A DNA stretch of 64,000 bases from Amycolatopsis bullii. GTDB taxonomy: Bacteria; Actinomycetota; Actinomycetes; Mycobacteriales; Pseudonocardiaceae. A model generated the notes under the pieces. It was not told where the DNA came from and did not search any database. It saw only the letters and a program-made list of their open reading frames with translations. A program made the position numbers and the translations under genes. The stretch is taken from NCBI RefSeq assembly GCF_014654205.1, contig NZ_BNAW01000039.1, positions 1 to 64,000 on the forward strand, given 5' to 3'. This document shows, in pieces, positions 24,482-31,849 of the stretch (position 1 is its first letter; the number at the start of each line of letters is the position of its first letter).

Positions 24482-24527
24482 CCGGACGCGGCGGGCGGAG
24501 TGGGGGGACACAGCCCGCCGCGTCCGG
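24482..24527 (-). promoter_or_regulatory. Intercistronic stem-loop between potD and potB
   Basis: A perfect 15-bp inverted repeat (24482-24496 with 24513-24527) around a 16-base loop, ten bases after the potD stop. There is no T-run, so it is not a classical terminator. Such structures in binding-protein transporter operons commonly protect the upstream mRNA from 3' exonucleases and give more binding protein than permease. Confidence 0.7.
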
Positions 24528-24537
24528 GGTCGGAGGG

Positions 24538-25740
24538 TCAGCCCTTGATCTCGGTCCAGGCCTTCGTCCACTCGCCGTAGTCCTTGCACTTGACGTCCGT
24601 GCGGCCGTCGAGGCACTGCGGGATCGGCGTCGTCCAGTACGCGATCTTCGCCGCGTACGCCGCGTCATTGGCGTGGTAGGTGTCGCAGAGCGTCTTGTCC
24701 GTCATCTCCGCGCACGCCTTCGTGTTCGCCGGCGCTTCGCCGAAGTACTCGGCGACCTGGGCGTTGACCTTCGGGCTGATGATGTAGTCGAGCCACTTGT
24801 ACGCACACGTCTTGTGCGCCGACTTCGCCGCGACCATCCAGGTGTCCGACCACCCGGTGGCGCCCTCACTCGGCACGGCGGCCTCGAGTGGCGCGCCTTC
24901 GCCCTTGGTCAGGTTGACCGTGACCTGCCAGGCGGTGCCGACGACGGCGTCGGCGTTCTTCAGCGCCTGCGACTCCTTGAGGTAGTCCGACCAGTACTCG
25001 GACACCAGCGGCCGTTGCTGCTTGAGCAGGTTCACCGCCGCGGTGAACTGCTTGTCGTCGAGGGCGTACGGGTTCTTGATGCCGAGGTCCGGCTGGTGCG
25101 CCATCAGGTACAGCGCGGCGTCGGCGATGTAGATCGGCGAGTCGTAGGCGATCACCTTGCCCTTGTAGGGCGAGTTCGCGTCGAACACGACCGACCACGA
25201 CGCCGGTGCCGGGGTCACCTTGTCGGTGCGCCAGGTCAGCAGGTTCGCGCCCCAGCCGTGCGGGATGCCGTAGGCCGCGGCGCCCACGCTGTTCCACGAC
25301 TTGTTCTTGAGGAACGGCTGGACGTCTTGGTAGTTCGGCACGAGGTCGGTGTTGACCGGCTCGGCGTCCCCGGAGGCGACGAGCCGCAGCGACGCGTCAC
25401 CGGAGGCGGACACGACGTCGTACTGGCCGGTCTTCATCAGCGTGACGGCCTCGTCGGAGGTCCCGAACGGCTTGACGTTCACCTTGCAGCCGGTCTGCTG
25501 CTCGAACGGCGTGACCCAGTCGATCTTCGGGTCGTTCGAGCCGTTTTCGGCGTACCCCGGCCAGGCCAGCACGTTCAGCTGGCCTTCCGGCTGCCCGAGC
25601 GCCTTCAGCGCCTCCAGCTTCGGCGGCGTGAAGCCCTGCGCGCCCGGCGGCGCGGCGGAGTTCGAACCGGACGTGCCACATGCAGCCAACAGCAGGCTGA
25701 CGCCGAGGACCCCGGCAAGCCGCGTCTTCCTGTTCTTCAT
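24538..25740 (-). CDS. potD: Polyamine-type ABC transporter substrate-binding lipoprotein PotD
   Basis: 400 residues. Signal peptide with lipobox LLAAC (lipid Cys near residue 21), then a periplasmic-binding fold of the PotD/PotF type: LNVLAWPGYAENG near the N-terminus, the hinge region with YDVVSASGDASLRL and the C-terminal segment KVNAQVAEYFGEAPAN. It captures the ligand outside the membrane. Polyamine is the family prediction; the neighbouring aminobutyraldehyde dehydrogenase supports putrescine. Confidence 0.88.
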   Translation of the reverse strand: MKNRKTRLAGVLGVSLLLAACGTSGSNSAAPPGAQGFTPPKLEALKALGQPEGQLNVLAWPGYAENGSNDPKIDWVTPFEQQTGCKVNVKPFGTSDEAVTLMKTGQYDVVSASGDASLRLVASGDAEPVNTDLVPNYQDVQPFLKNKSWNSVGAAAYGIPHGWGANLLTWRTDKVTPAPASWSVVFDANSPYKGKVIAYDSPIYIADAALYLMAHQPDLGIKNPYALDDKQFTAAVNLLKQQRPLVSEYWSDYLKESQALKNADAVVGTAWQVTVNLTKGEGAPLEAAVPSEGATGWSDTWMVAAKSAHKTCAYKWLDYIISPKVNAQVAEYFGEAPANTKACAEMTDKTLCDTYHANDAAYAAKIAYWTTPIPQCLDGRTDVKCKDYGEWTKAWTEIKG

Positions 25741-25758
25741 GGCAACCCTTCTGAGGTA

Positions 25759-26889
25759 CTACTGGACGCTTTTTGGGGGCTCCGGGTGGCGGAGCCCCCG
25801 GCCCGGGGCGAAGCCCCGGATGTCACTGACCTGGAAGCTGTGTTCGTTGCGCCAGCTCAGGCGGACGCGCCCGTCGGCGAATGCCGCGTCATCGACGTTC
25901 TGCCTTACGACCGAAAGCTGTCCCCCGGCGTCGAGGGCGACGGAGTACCGGACGGTCGCCCCGGCGTAGACGACGTCGGTGACCGTGCCGGTGGCGCTGG
26001 TGTGCCCGGCCGCGGCGGGTTCGGACAGGTCGTCGTCGATGCGGATCTTCTCCGGCCGGATGCTGAACAGCCCCGGCCGGCCGATCACGCTCTCGGCACC
26101 GCGGCCGCCCAGCAGGTTGGACGTGCCGACGAACCCGGCGACGAACGCGCTCGCGGGCCGTTCGTAGATCTCTTCCGGCGGCCCGACCTGCTCGATCTTC
26201 CCGTCGTTGAACACCGCGATGCGGTCGCTCATGGTGAGGGCTTCGTCCTGGTCGTGGGTGACGAAGACGAACGTGATGCCGACGTCCCGCTGGATCTGCT
26301 TGAGCTCCAGCTGCATCGCCTGCCGCAGCTTGAGGTCGAGCGCGCCGAGGGGTTCGTCCAGCAGCAGCACCTTGGGCCGGTTGACCAGCGCGCGGGCCAG
26401 TGCGACGCGCTGGCGCTGGCCGCCGGACAGCTGCGCGGGCTTGCGCGAGCCGTAGTCCTCCAGCCGCACGGTCTTCAGCGCCTCGAGTGCGCGCTCCCGG
26501 CGTTGCTGCTTCGGGACGCGCTTGACGCGCAGGCCGTATTCGACGTTCTGCTGCACGCTCATGTGCGGGAACAGCGCGTAGTCCTGGAACACCGTGTTGA
26601 CGTCCCGCTCGAACGGCGCCAGCCGGCTGACGTCGTGGCCGTCGAGCTCGATCGTGCCCTCGGTGGGCAGCTCGAACCCGGCGATCATGCGCAGCACCGT
26701 CGTCTTGCCGGAGCCGGACGGGCCGAGCATCGAGAAGAACTCGCCCGGCGGGATGTCGAGGTCGACGCCGTCGACCGCGTGGACGTCCCCGAAGTGCTTG
26801 CGCAGCCCGGAAAGCCGGATGGCCGGGCCGGTGCTTTCCGGCGCCGCGGGCTCTTCCCGCGTCTCGGTGGTGGGTGCTTGGTTCGGCAC
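25759..26889 (-). CDS. potA: Polyamine-type ABC transporter ATPase PotA
   Basis: About 376 residues. Walker A GPSGSGKTT, signature LSGGQRQRVALARAL, Walker B VLLLDEPLGALD, H-loop in FVTHDQDEAL, then a TOBE regulatory domain to about residue 350. The last roughly 20 residues (GFAPGRGLRHPEPPK and flanks) are encoded by a dispersed double-hairpin repeat and are not part of the family. I prefer the GTG at 26889, which has GAGGG five bases upstream; a GTG at 26901 overlapping the dehydrogenase stop (GTGA) is the alternative. It energises PotBC. Confidence 0.9.
   Translation of the reverse strand: MPNQAPTTETREEPAAPESTGPAIRLSGLRKHFGDVHAVDGVDLDIPPGEFFSMLGPSGSGKTTVLRMIAGFELPTEGTIELDGHDVSRLAPFERDVNTVFQDYALFPHMSVQQNVEYGLRVKRVPKQQRRERALEALKTVRLEDYGSRKPAQLSGGQRQRVALARALVNRPKVLLLDEPLGALDLKLRQAMQLELKQIQRDVGITFVFVTHDQDEALTMSDRIAVFNDGKIEQVGPPEEIYERPASAFVAGFVGTSNLLGGRGAESVIGRPGLFSIRPEKIRIDDDLSEPAAAGHTSATGTVTDVVYAGATVRYSVALDAGGQLSVVRQNVDDAAFADGRVRLSWRNEHSFQVSDIRGFAPGRGLRHPEPPKSVQ
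25775..25822. repeat. Double-hairpin dispersed repeat, copy 1 (within potA 3' end)
   Basis: First hairpin GGGGGCTCCG/CGGAGCCCCC (25775-25784 with 25790-25799), second CCGGGGC-GAA-GCCCCGG (25803-25819). It differs from copy 2 at 54759 by one indel and one compensated pair of bases. On the minus strand it encodes the C-terminal tail of PotA. Confidence 0.8.
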
Positions 26890-26897
26890 GGCGACCC

Positions 26898-28319
26898 TCA
26901 CAGTGCGCTCATCACGTGCTTGACGCGCGTGTAGTCCTCGAGTCCGTAGAGGGACAGGTCCTTGCCGTAGCCGGACTTCTTGAACCCGCCGTGCGGCATC
27001 TCGGCGACCAGCGGGATGTGCGTGTTGATCCAGACGCAGCCGAAGTCGAGCTGCGCGGCGGCCCGCATCGCGCGCTGGTGGTCGCGGGTCCAGACCGACG
27101 ACGCGAGGCCGTACTGCACGGCGTTCGCGGCCTTCAGCGCCTCGGCTTCGTCGGCGAACCGCTGGACGGTGATGACCGGGCCGAAGATCTCGTTCTGGCT
27201 GATTTCGTCGTCCTGGCGGACGCCGGAGACCACGGTCGCTTCGTAGAAGTAGCCTTCGTCGCCGAGCCGATGCCCTCCACAGTGGACGGTGGCGTGCTCC
27301 GGCAGCCGGTCGACGAACCCGGCCACCTTCTCCAGCTGGGCGGCGTTGTTGAGCGGGCCGTAGGCGACGTCTTCCTCGTCCGGCTTGCCGGTCCTGGTCT
27401 GCTCGGCCTGCCGGGTGAGCGCGGCGACGAAGGTGTCGTGCACGTCGTCGGCGACGAGCACGCGCGTGGCGGCGGTGCAGTCCTGGCCCGCGTTGAAGTA
27501 CCCGGCGAGCGCGATGGCCTCGGCGGCCGCTTCGAGGTCGGCGTCGCCGAAGACGATGACCGGCGCCTTGCCGCCGAGTTCCAGGTGCACGCGCTTGACG
27601 TCGTTCGCGGCACTGCGCGCGACCTCGATGCCCGCCCGGACCGAGCCGGTGATCGACACCATGGCCGGGATGTCGTGCTCGACCAGCGCGCGGCCGGTGT
27701 CGCGGTCGCCGCAGAGCACGTTGAACACGCCGGGCGGGAGGAACTCGCCGGCGATCTCGGCGAGCAGCAGTGTCGACGCCGGGGTGGTGTCGGAGGGCTT
27801 GAGCACGACGGTGTTCCCGGCGGCTAGCGCGGGCGCGATCTTCCAGATGGCCATCAGCAGCGGGTAGTTCCACGGCGTCACCTGCGCGCAGACGCCGACG
27901 GGCTCCCGGCGGACGAAGGACGTGTGGCCTTCCAGGTACTCGCCCGCCGCGCGGCCCTCGAGCACGCGTGCGGCCCCGGCGAAGAAGCGGACCTGGTCGA
28001 GGATCATCGGGATCTCCTCGGCCATGGTCAGGGCGACCGGCTTGCCGGTGTTCGCGGACTCGGCCTCGACCAGGTCCCCGGCGCGGGCTTCGAGGGCGTC
28101 GGCGAGCTTGAGCAGCGCGAGCTGGCGCTGGGCGGGGGTCGTCGTCCGCCAGGTTTCGAACGCGGTCGCGGCGACCTGCAGCGCGTTGTCGACGTCTTCG
28201 GGTCCGGCGATCGGGGCGGTGCAGTAGGGACGTCCGGTGACGGGGTCGACGATCTCGGCTGTCCGGTCCGACTTGGACTCGACGTACGCGCCGCCGACGT
28301 AGTGCTTCAGCTCCTGCAC
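26898..28319 (-). CDS. Gamma-aminobutyraldehyde dehydrogenase
   Basis: 473 residues, NAD(P)-aldehyde dehydrogenase fold. Catalytic Cys near residue 281 in AGQDCTAATR, catalytic Glu in LELGGKAP, NAD-binding VTPWNYPL and ITGSVRAG. The sequence is closest in style to 4-aminobutanal dehydrogenases (opening ELKHYVGGAYVE; ending GLEDYTRVKHVM), which make GABA from putrescine-derived aldehyde. I chose the GTG at 28319, with GAGGAG four bases before, over a GTG two codons upstream that lacks spacing. It is the first gene of the operon with potADBC and sits behind a promoter with a palindromic operator. Confidence 0.85.
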   Translation of the reverse strand: MQELKHYVGGAYVESKSDRTAEIVDPVTGRPYCTAPIAGPEDVDNALQVAATAFETWRTTTPAQRQLALLKLADALEARAGDLVEAESANTGKPVALTMAEEIPMILDQVRFFAGAARVLEGRAAGEYLEGHTSFVRREPVGVCAQVTPWNYPLLMAIWKIAPALAAGNTVVLKPSDTTPASTLLLAEIAGEFLPPGVFNVLCGDRDTGRALVEHDIPAMVSITGSVRAGIEVARSAANDVKRVHLELGGKAPVIVFGDADLEAAAEAIALAGYFNAGQDCTAATRVLVADDVHDTFVAALTRQAEQTRTGKPDEEDVAYGPLNNAAQLEKVAGFVDRLPEHATVHCGGHRLGDEGYFYEATVVSGVRQDDEISQNEIFGPVITVQRFADEAEALKAANAVQYGLASSVWTRDHQRAMRAAAQLDFGCVWINTHIPLVAEMPHGGFKKSGYGKDLSLYGLEDYTRVKHVMSAL

Positions 28320-28348
28320 GCTCACTCCTCGGTGCTGACGGGAGCTAA

Positions 28349-28377
28349 AACATATGACTTCATATGTAATAGGACAA
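28349..28377 (-). promoter_or_regulatory. Promoter of aldehyde dehydrogenase-potADBC operon with internal operator
   Basis: The minus strand has TTGTCC (28372-28377), a 17-bp spacer and TATGTT (28349-28354). A perfect 8-bp inverted repeat with a 2-bp centre, ACATATGACTTCATATGT (28350-28367), covers the spacer and overlaps the -10. Bound protein would exclude RNA polymerase. The divergent GntR gene beginning 63 bp away is the obvious candidate repressor. Confidence 0.7.
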
Positions 28378-28429
28378 GGGGATGGGGCAAGATTGGTGCG
28401 AACGGGTACTCGACGGCCGAAGGATCACG

Positions 28430-29164
28430 ATGCGCAAGGGCATGTCGCACAGCGCGCGATCCGCCATGTTCGCTCCGCTCGGCCAGGTCGGGCGGGCGGA
28501 AGCGGTGGCGGCGCGGCTGGTCGACGCCATCACGCTCGGCCTGCTCGCGGACCAGGAACAGCTGCCCAGCGAAGCCGACCTGGCCGCGCAGTTCGGCGTC
28601 TCGACCGTGACGGTCCGGGAAGCGCTCGTGGCCCTGCGGCAGCAGGGGCTGGTCGAGACGCGGCGCGGGCGCAGCGGCGGCAGTTTCGTCCGCGCGCCGG
28701 CCAACCCGCCGCCGGATGCCTGGCGCGCCCGGTTGAGCGAGGTGTCGCTGTCCGACCTCCGCGACGTCGGCGACCACTACCTCGCGATCGCCGGGGCGGC
28801 CGCGAAGCTCGCCGCCGAGCGCAGCTCCCCCGAAGACGTCGCCCGGCTGCGGCTGGCGACCGACGACCTCCGCACGGCCCACGGCCTCGACTTCACGCGG
28901 GCCGAGCGGCAGTTCCACCTGGAGGTCGCCGCGGCCGCGCAGTCGCCGCGGCTCACGCACGAGGAGGTTCACCTGCAGAGCGAGCTGGGCGGACTGCTGT
29001 GGCTGCCGCTCGGGCCCGCGGCGCCCTCGTGCGAGGAACACGCGGCGATCACCGCGGCGATTTCCGCCGCGGACGGCGAACTGGCCCGCAAGCTGACGGA
29101 AGAGCACCTGCTGGCCGCGCTCGACCGGCTCGCGGACGTGCACCTCGGCCTGCTCGCCCCGTAA
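28430..29164 (+). CDS. FadR-type GntR-family transcriptional regulator
   Basis: 244 residues. An N-terminal winged helix (LPSEADLAAQFGVSTVTVRE, then the wing RRGRSGGSFV) is followed by an all-helical FCD ligand domain with metal-ligand-type residues (HLEVAAAAQS, HAAITAAI). The ATG at 28430 has GAAGGAT; an in-frame ATG 16 codons upstream is possible. It is divergent from the polyamine operon, with a palindrome in the shared region, and is therefore a likely local repressor released by a polyamine or its catabolite. The next gene, 33 bp away, encodes a Cache domain. Confidence 0.88.
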   Translation: MRKGMSHSARSAMFAPLGQVGRAEAVAARLVDAITLGLLADQEQLPSEADLAAQFGVSTVTVREALVALRQQGLVETRRGRSGGSFVRAPANPPPDAWRARLSEVSLSDLRDVGDHYLAIAGAAAKLAAERSSPEDVARLRLATDDLRTAHGLDFTRAERQFHLEVAAAAQSPRLTHEEVHLQSELGGLLWLPLGPAAPSCEEHAAITAAISAADGELARKLTEEHLLAALDRLADVHLGLLAP

Positions 29165-29197
29165 ACTTCCGCTACTCCGCGCATCGAGGTGAGCACC

Positions 29198-29908
29198 GTG
29201 AACGACACCCGCACGCTGGCCGGCGACGAGGTCGTCGAGCAGGTTTCCGCGTTGGTGGAAGGGGTTTTCGAGCGGCTCAAGCCTTTGCTGGCCGCGGCCG
29301 AGTCGGTACTGGCGGACGCCCCGGCCGCGGCGGCGCTGCACCGGATCCGCCCGCAGGTCACCGAGGCGCTGGGCGGGCTCATCATCGGCGCCGGTTTCGT
29401 CAGCGCCCCGCACGTGCTGGCCGATTCGGAATTCGGGTTCGAGTGGTGGACGGGCTCCGCTTCGGAGCCGTCCCAGCTGTTCATCAGCCTCGACCCGGCG
29501 AGCGAGAACTTCCTGGACTACACCCGCCAGTCCTGGTTCACGGTCCCCCGCGACACCGGACGGCGGCACATCAACGGCCCGTACGTGGATTACCTGTGCA
29601 CCGACGAGTACACGCTGACGTTCACGGTCCCGGTGTTCCGGTCCGGTGCCTTCGCGGGCGTGGTCGGGGCGGACGTGTACGTGCGCGAGTTCGAGCGGGC
29701 GGTGCGGCCGCGGCTGCGTTCGCTCGGACGAGGAGCGGCGCTGCTGAACGCCCAGGGCCGGGTGATCGTGTCGAACAGCGTCCGCCGCCCGACGGGGTCA
29801 CTGGTCCGCGAAGCCGACGTCCCGGCGTGGTGGTCGGCGGGGGCGGTGCCCGGTCCGGGGCTGCGGCGGTGCGGGGACGCGCCGATCATCCTGGTGACCG
29901 GGGCCTAA
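29198..29908 (+). CDS. Free-standing Cache (PDC) sensor-domain protein
   Basis: About 236 residues, no signal peptide or TM segment, no output domain. A long helix (about 10-55) is followed by a single Cache-like core: FGFEWWTG, DYTRQSWF (Tyr108, Arg110, Trp113), GPYVDYLCTDEYTLTFTVPVF and GVVGADVYV with Asp159. Aromatic-Arg-Trp plus a later Asp is reminiscent of the amino-acid/amine binding motif of dCache_1 receptors. Cache domains are normally extracellular parts of chemoreceptors or kinases. I chose the GTG at 29198 for its GAGGTGA ribosome-binding site; a GTG at 29189 is possible. Its place after gntR suggests an intracellular ligand-binding partner. Confidence 0.72.
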   Translation: MNDTRTLAGDEVVEQVSALVEGVFERLKPLLAAAESVLADAPAAAALHRIRPQVTEALGGLIIGAGFVSAPHVLADSEFGFEWWTGSASEPSQLFISLDPASENFLDYTRQSWFTVPRDTGRRHINGPYVDYLCTDEYTLTFTVPVFRSGAFAGVVGADVYVREFERAVRPRLRSLGRGAALLNAQGRVIVSNSVRRPTGSLVREADVPAWWSAGAVPGPGLRRCGDAPIILVTGA

Positions 29909-30279
29909 GGGCCGCCCATCAGCGCGTACCCCACGAAACACCCCGGACCGGCTCGCACCAGAACCGTCAACGGCGTCCCCTCCGGCACCGGCCGGGTGGT
30001 GAACACCGGGTGCGCCGCCCCGAACAACGTGGCCACCTCGCCCACCTGGGTCAGGGACGGTTCGTCGCGCGGTACGCAGGGCGCCGTCTCGCACCAGCCG
30101 GCTCCGGCGCAGGTCGCGGAGCTGTGGTAGTCGCGGCCGGCGTGGTGGATGCGGTACGGGAGCCCGTCGTCACCCGGGAGGGCGTAGCCGAAGTGGTTGG
30201 CCGTCCACGGCAGGAAGGCCGCTCCGGCCGCGAGCAGCACGACGACCACCGCCCCGACAGCCGCGCGTTTCCAGCTCAT
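29905..30279 (-). CDS. Small exported or membrane-anchored protein, unknown function
   Basis: 124 residues. One N-terminal hydrophobic helix (AAVGAVVVVLLAAGAAFLPW) is followed by a small extracytoplasmic domain with four cysteines (ATCAGAGWCETAPCVP and a later GPGCFVGY), suggesting disulfides. I recognise no family. It converges on the Cache gene, overlapping by four bases, and lies 25 bp downstream of the PucR gene in the same direction. Confidence 0.55.
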   Translation of the reverse strand: MSWKRAAVGAVVVVLLAAGAAFLPWTANHFGYALPGDDGLPYRIHHAGRDYHSSATCAGAGWCETAPCVPRDEPSLTQVGEVATLFGAAHPVFTTRPVPEGTPLTVLVRAGPGCFVGYALMGGP

Positions 30280-30304
30280 GCACCGAAGACGCCCGTCGTG
30301 GTGC

Positions 30305-31750
30305 TCAGGTTTGCAGCGCCACCCAAAGTTCCGCCCGGACGCCCGGCGAGTCCAGGTCGCGGCCCAGCAGTTCCTGCGCCTTGGTGATCCGGTTCCGCAG
30401 CGTGTGCCGGTGCACGCCCAGCCGGGCGGCGGCGACGTCCCAGTGGCCGTGGTGTTCCAGCCAGCAGCGCAACGACTCGACCAGGTCGCCGCGGCCGGTT
30501 TCGTCGTGGCGGCGCAGCGGGGCCAGCACACCGTGGGCGAACGCCTGCGCCACCACCGGCTCGATGAGCGACAGCAGGCCGCGGCCCGTGTGCTCGGCCG
30601 CCGAGACGAGGATCTTGCCCTCGGCCTCCGCGGCGCGGGCGGCCAGCTCCGCCTGCTCCAGCCCGGCCGCGAAGCCGGCGGCGGAGACCGGGCCGGCGAC
30701 GCCGCCGTGCAGGCTGCCGATCCGCAGCGCCGCCTCGGCCACCGCGTCGACCACCGTGCCGGCCCCGACAACCGCCACCGAGGCACCGGAACGCGCCGCG
30801 AACACCTCGCCCTCCAGCGCGTCGAGCAGCTTGCGCCGGGCCGCGGGCGGGCCGAGGAACACCAGCACCGACCACGGCGCCCGCGGCGGCTCGCCCCCCG
30901 TGGCCGCCAGCACCCGCAGCGCCAGCTCGGCCTGGCCGCCCGCCAAGAGCTCGAGCAGCCCGGTCCGCAAGGCCTGCCGCGCCGCCGCCTGGGCGCGATC
31001 CTGTTCCAGGGCCAGGGAAAGCACCGACACCGCCGTGTTGACGATGTGCCGTCCCGCGGTGTCGAGCGACGCCCCGACGGCGAGCACCCGGCGCGCGCTC
31101 GTGTCCAGGGTCTGCAGCACGACTTCCTGCCCGTCGAGCGCGAAGATCCGGGTGCCGGTGCGAAGCCGTTCCAGCTCTTCGCGCAACGAAGGGCCGTACG
31201 CGCGGGCACTCGCCGGAGCCGCTTCGGTGACGGTCGTGCGGTCGAAGAGCAGCACCCAGCCGTCGACCAGCTTCGCCAGCTTGCGCACCACCCCCGCCGG
31301 GCCGCCCTGGCCGACGGCCGTGCGGGTCAGTTCCTGCTGGGCGCGGCCGACGCGGACCGTCGCCGCGTACTCGTCGGCCGCCACCGCGCGCGAAACCGCG
31401 CGGGTGATCGCGATGAACGGCGTCTTCCGCGGCACCTCCAGCACCGGGAGTCCCACGGACGCCGCCGTCTCCACCAGCGAGCGCGGCACCGACTCGTGGC
31501 TGAGCCCGACGCCGAACCCGAGTCCCGCCACTCCGGCTTCGACCAGGCGGCGCACGTAGGCCGGAGAGGTCGTTTCGTCCAGGGCCAACCCGGTGGTGAG
31601 CAGCAGCTCGCCGCCCTCGAGGAACGCCTGCGGTTCGGTCAGCTCCGTCGGGTGGACCCAGCCGATCGGGCGGTCCAGGACGTCTTCCCCGGTCAGCACC
31701 CGCAGGCCGAGCGGGCGCTCGGCGGCCAGGCCGGCCAGCGTGAGTGCCAT
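30305..31750 (-). CDS. PucR-family transcriptional regulator
   Basis: 481 residues: N-terminal PucR domain (about 10-125, with ELTEPQAFLEGGELLLTTG), a central GGDEF-like CdaR region, and a C-terminal PucR helix-turn-helix (DVAAARLGVHRHTLRNRITK, near 435-460). Members activate purine, sugar-acid or GABA genes; GabR of Streptomyces-type actinomycetes and PucR-like GabT regulators are precedents. It is divergent from gabT, 99 bp away, and probably controls it. A TACGAT box eight bases before the ATG suggests a leaderless message. Confidence 0.88.
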   Translation of the reverse strand: MALTLAGLAAERPLGLRVLTGEDVLDRPIGWVHPTELTEPQAFLEGGELLLTTGLALDETTSPAYVRRLVEAGVAGLGFGVGLSHESVPRSLVETAASVGLPVLEVPRKTPFIAITRAVSRAVAADEYAATVRVGRAQQELTRTAVGQGGPAGVVRKLAKLVDGWVLLFDRTTVTEAAPASARAYGPSLREELERLRTGTRIFALDGQEVVLQTLDTSARRVLAVGASLDTAGRHIVNTAVSVLSLALEQDRAQAAARQALRTGLLELLAGGQAELALRVLAATGGEPPRAPWSVLVFLGPPAARRKLLDALEGEVFAARSGASVAVVGAGTVVDAVAEAALRIGSLHGGVAGPVSAAGFAAGLEQAELAARAAEAEGKILVSAAEHTGRGLLSLIEPVVAQAFAHGVLAPLRRHDETGRGDLVESLRCWLEHHGHWDVAAARLGVHRHTLRNRITKAQELLGRDLDSPGVRAELWVALQT

Positions 31751-31789
31751 AACGGCCAATCGTACGCGCCCAGTTAGACAGAACGGCCA
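31751..31789. promoter_or_regulatory. pucR-gabT divergent region: direct repeats and -10 box
   Basis: AACGGCCA occurs at 31751-31758 and again at 31782-31789, 31 bp apart, about three helical turns. TACGAT (31759-31764, minus strand) is a plausible -10 for pucR. The repeats are candidate PucR binding sites. Confidence 0.4.
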
Positions 31790-31849
31790 GCTGACGGGGC
31801 CCGGTGCGGCACTCATCCTGAGGACGTCCCCGACTTCCAGGAGCACGCC

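Noticed and set aside
25769..25822. Terminator between potA and potD
   Set aside because: The T-run precedes the hairpin on the plus strand and becomes an A-run on the coding (minus) strand, so it cannot act as an intrinsic terminator for the operon. The potA frame also continues through it.
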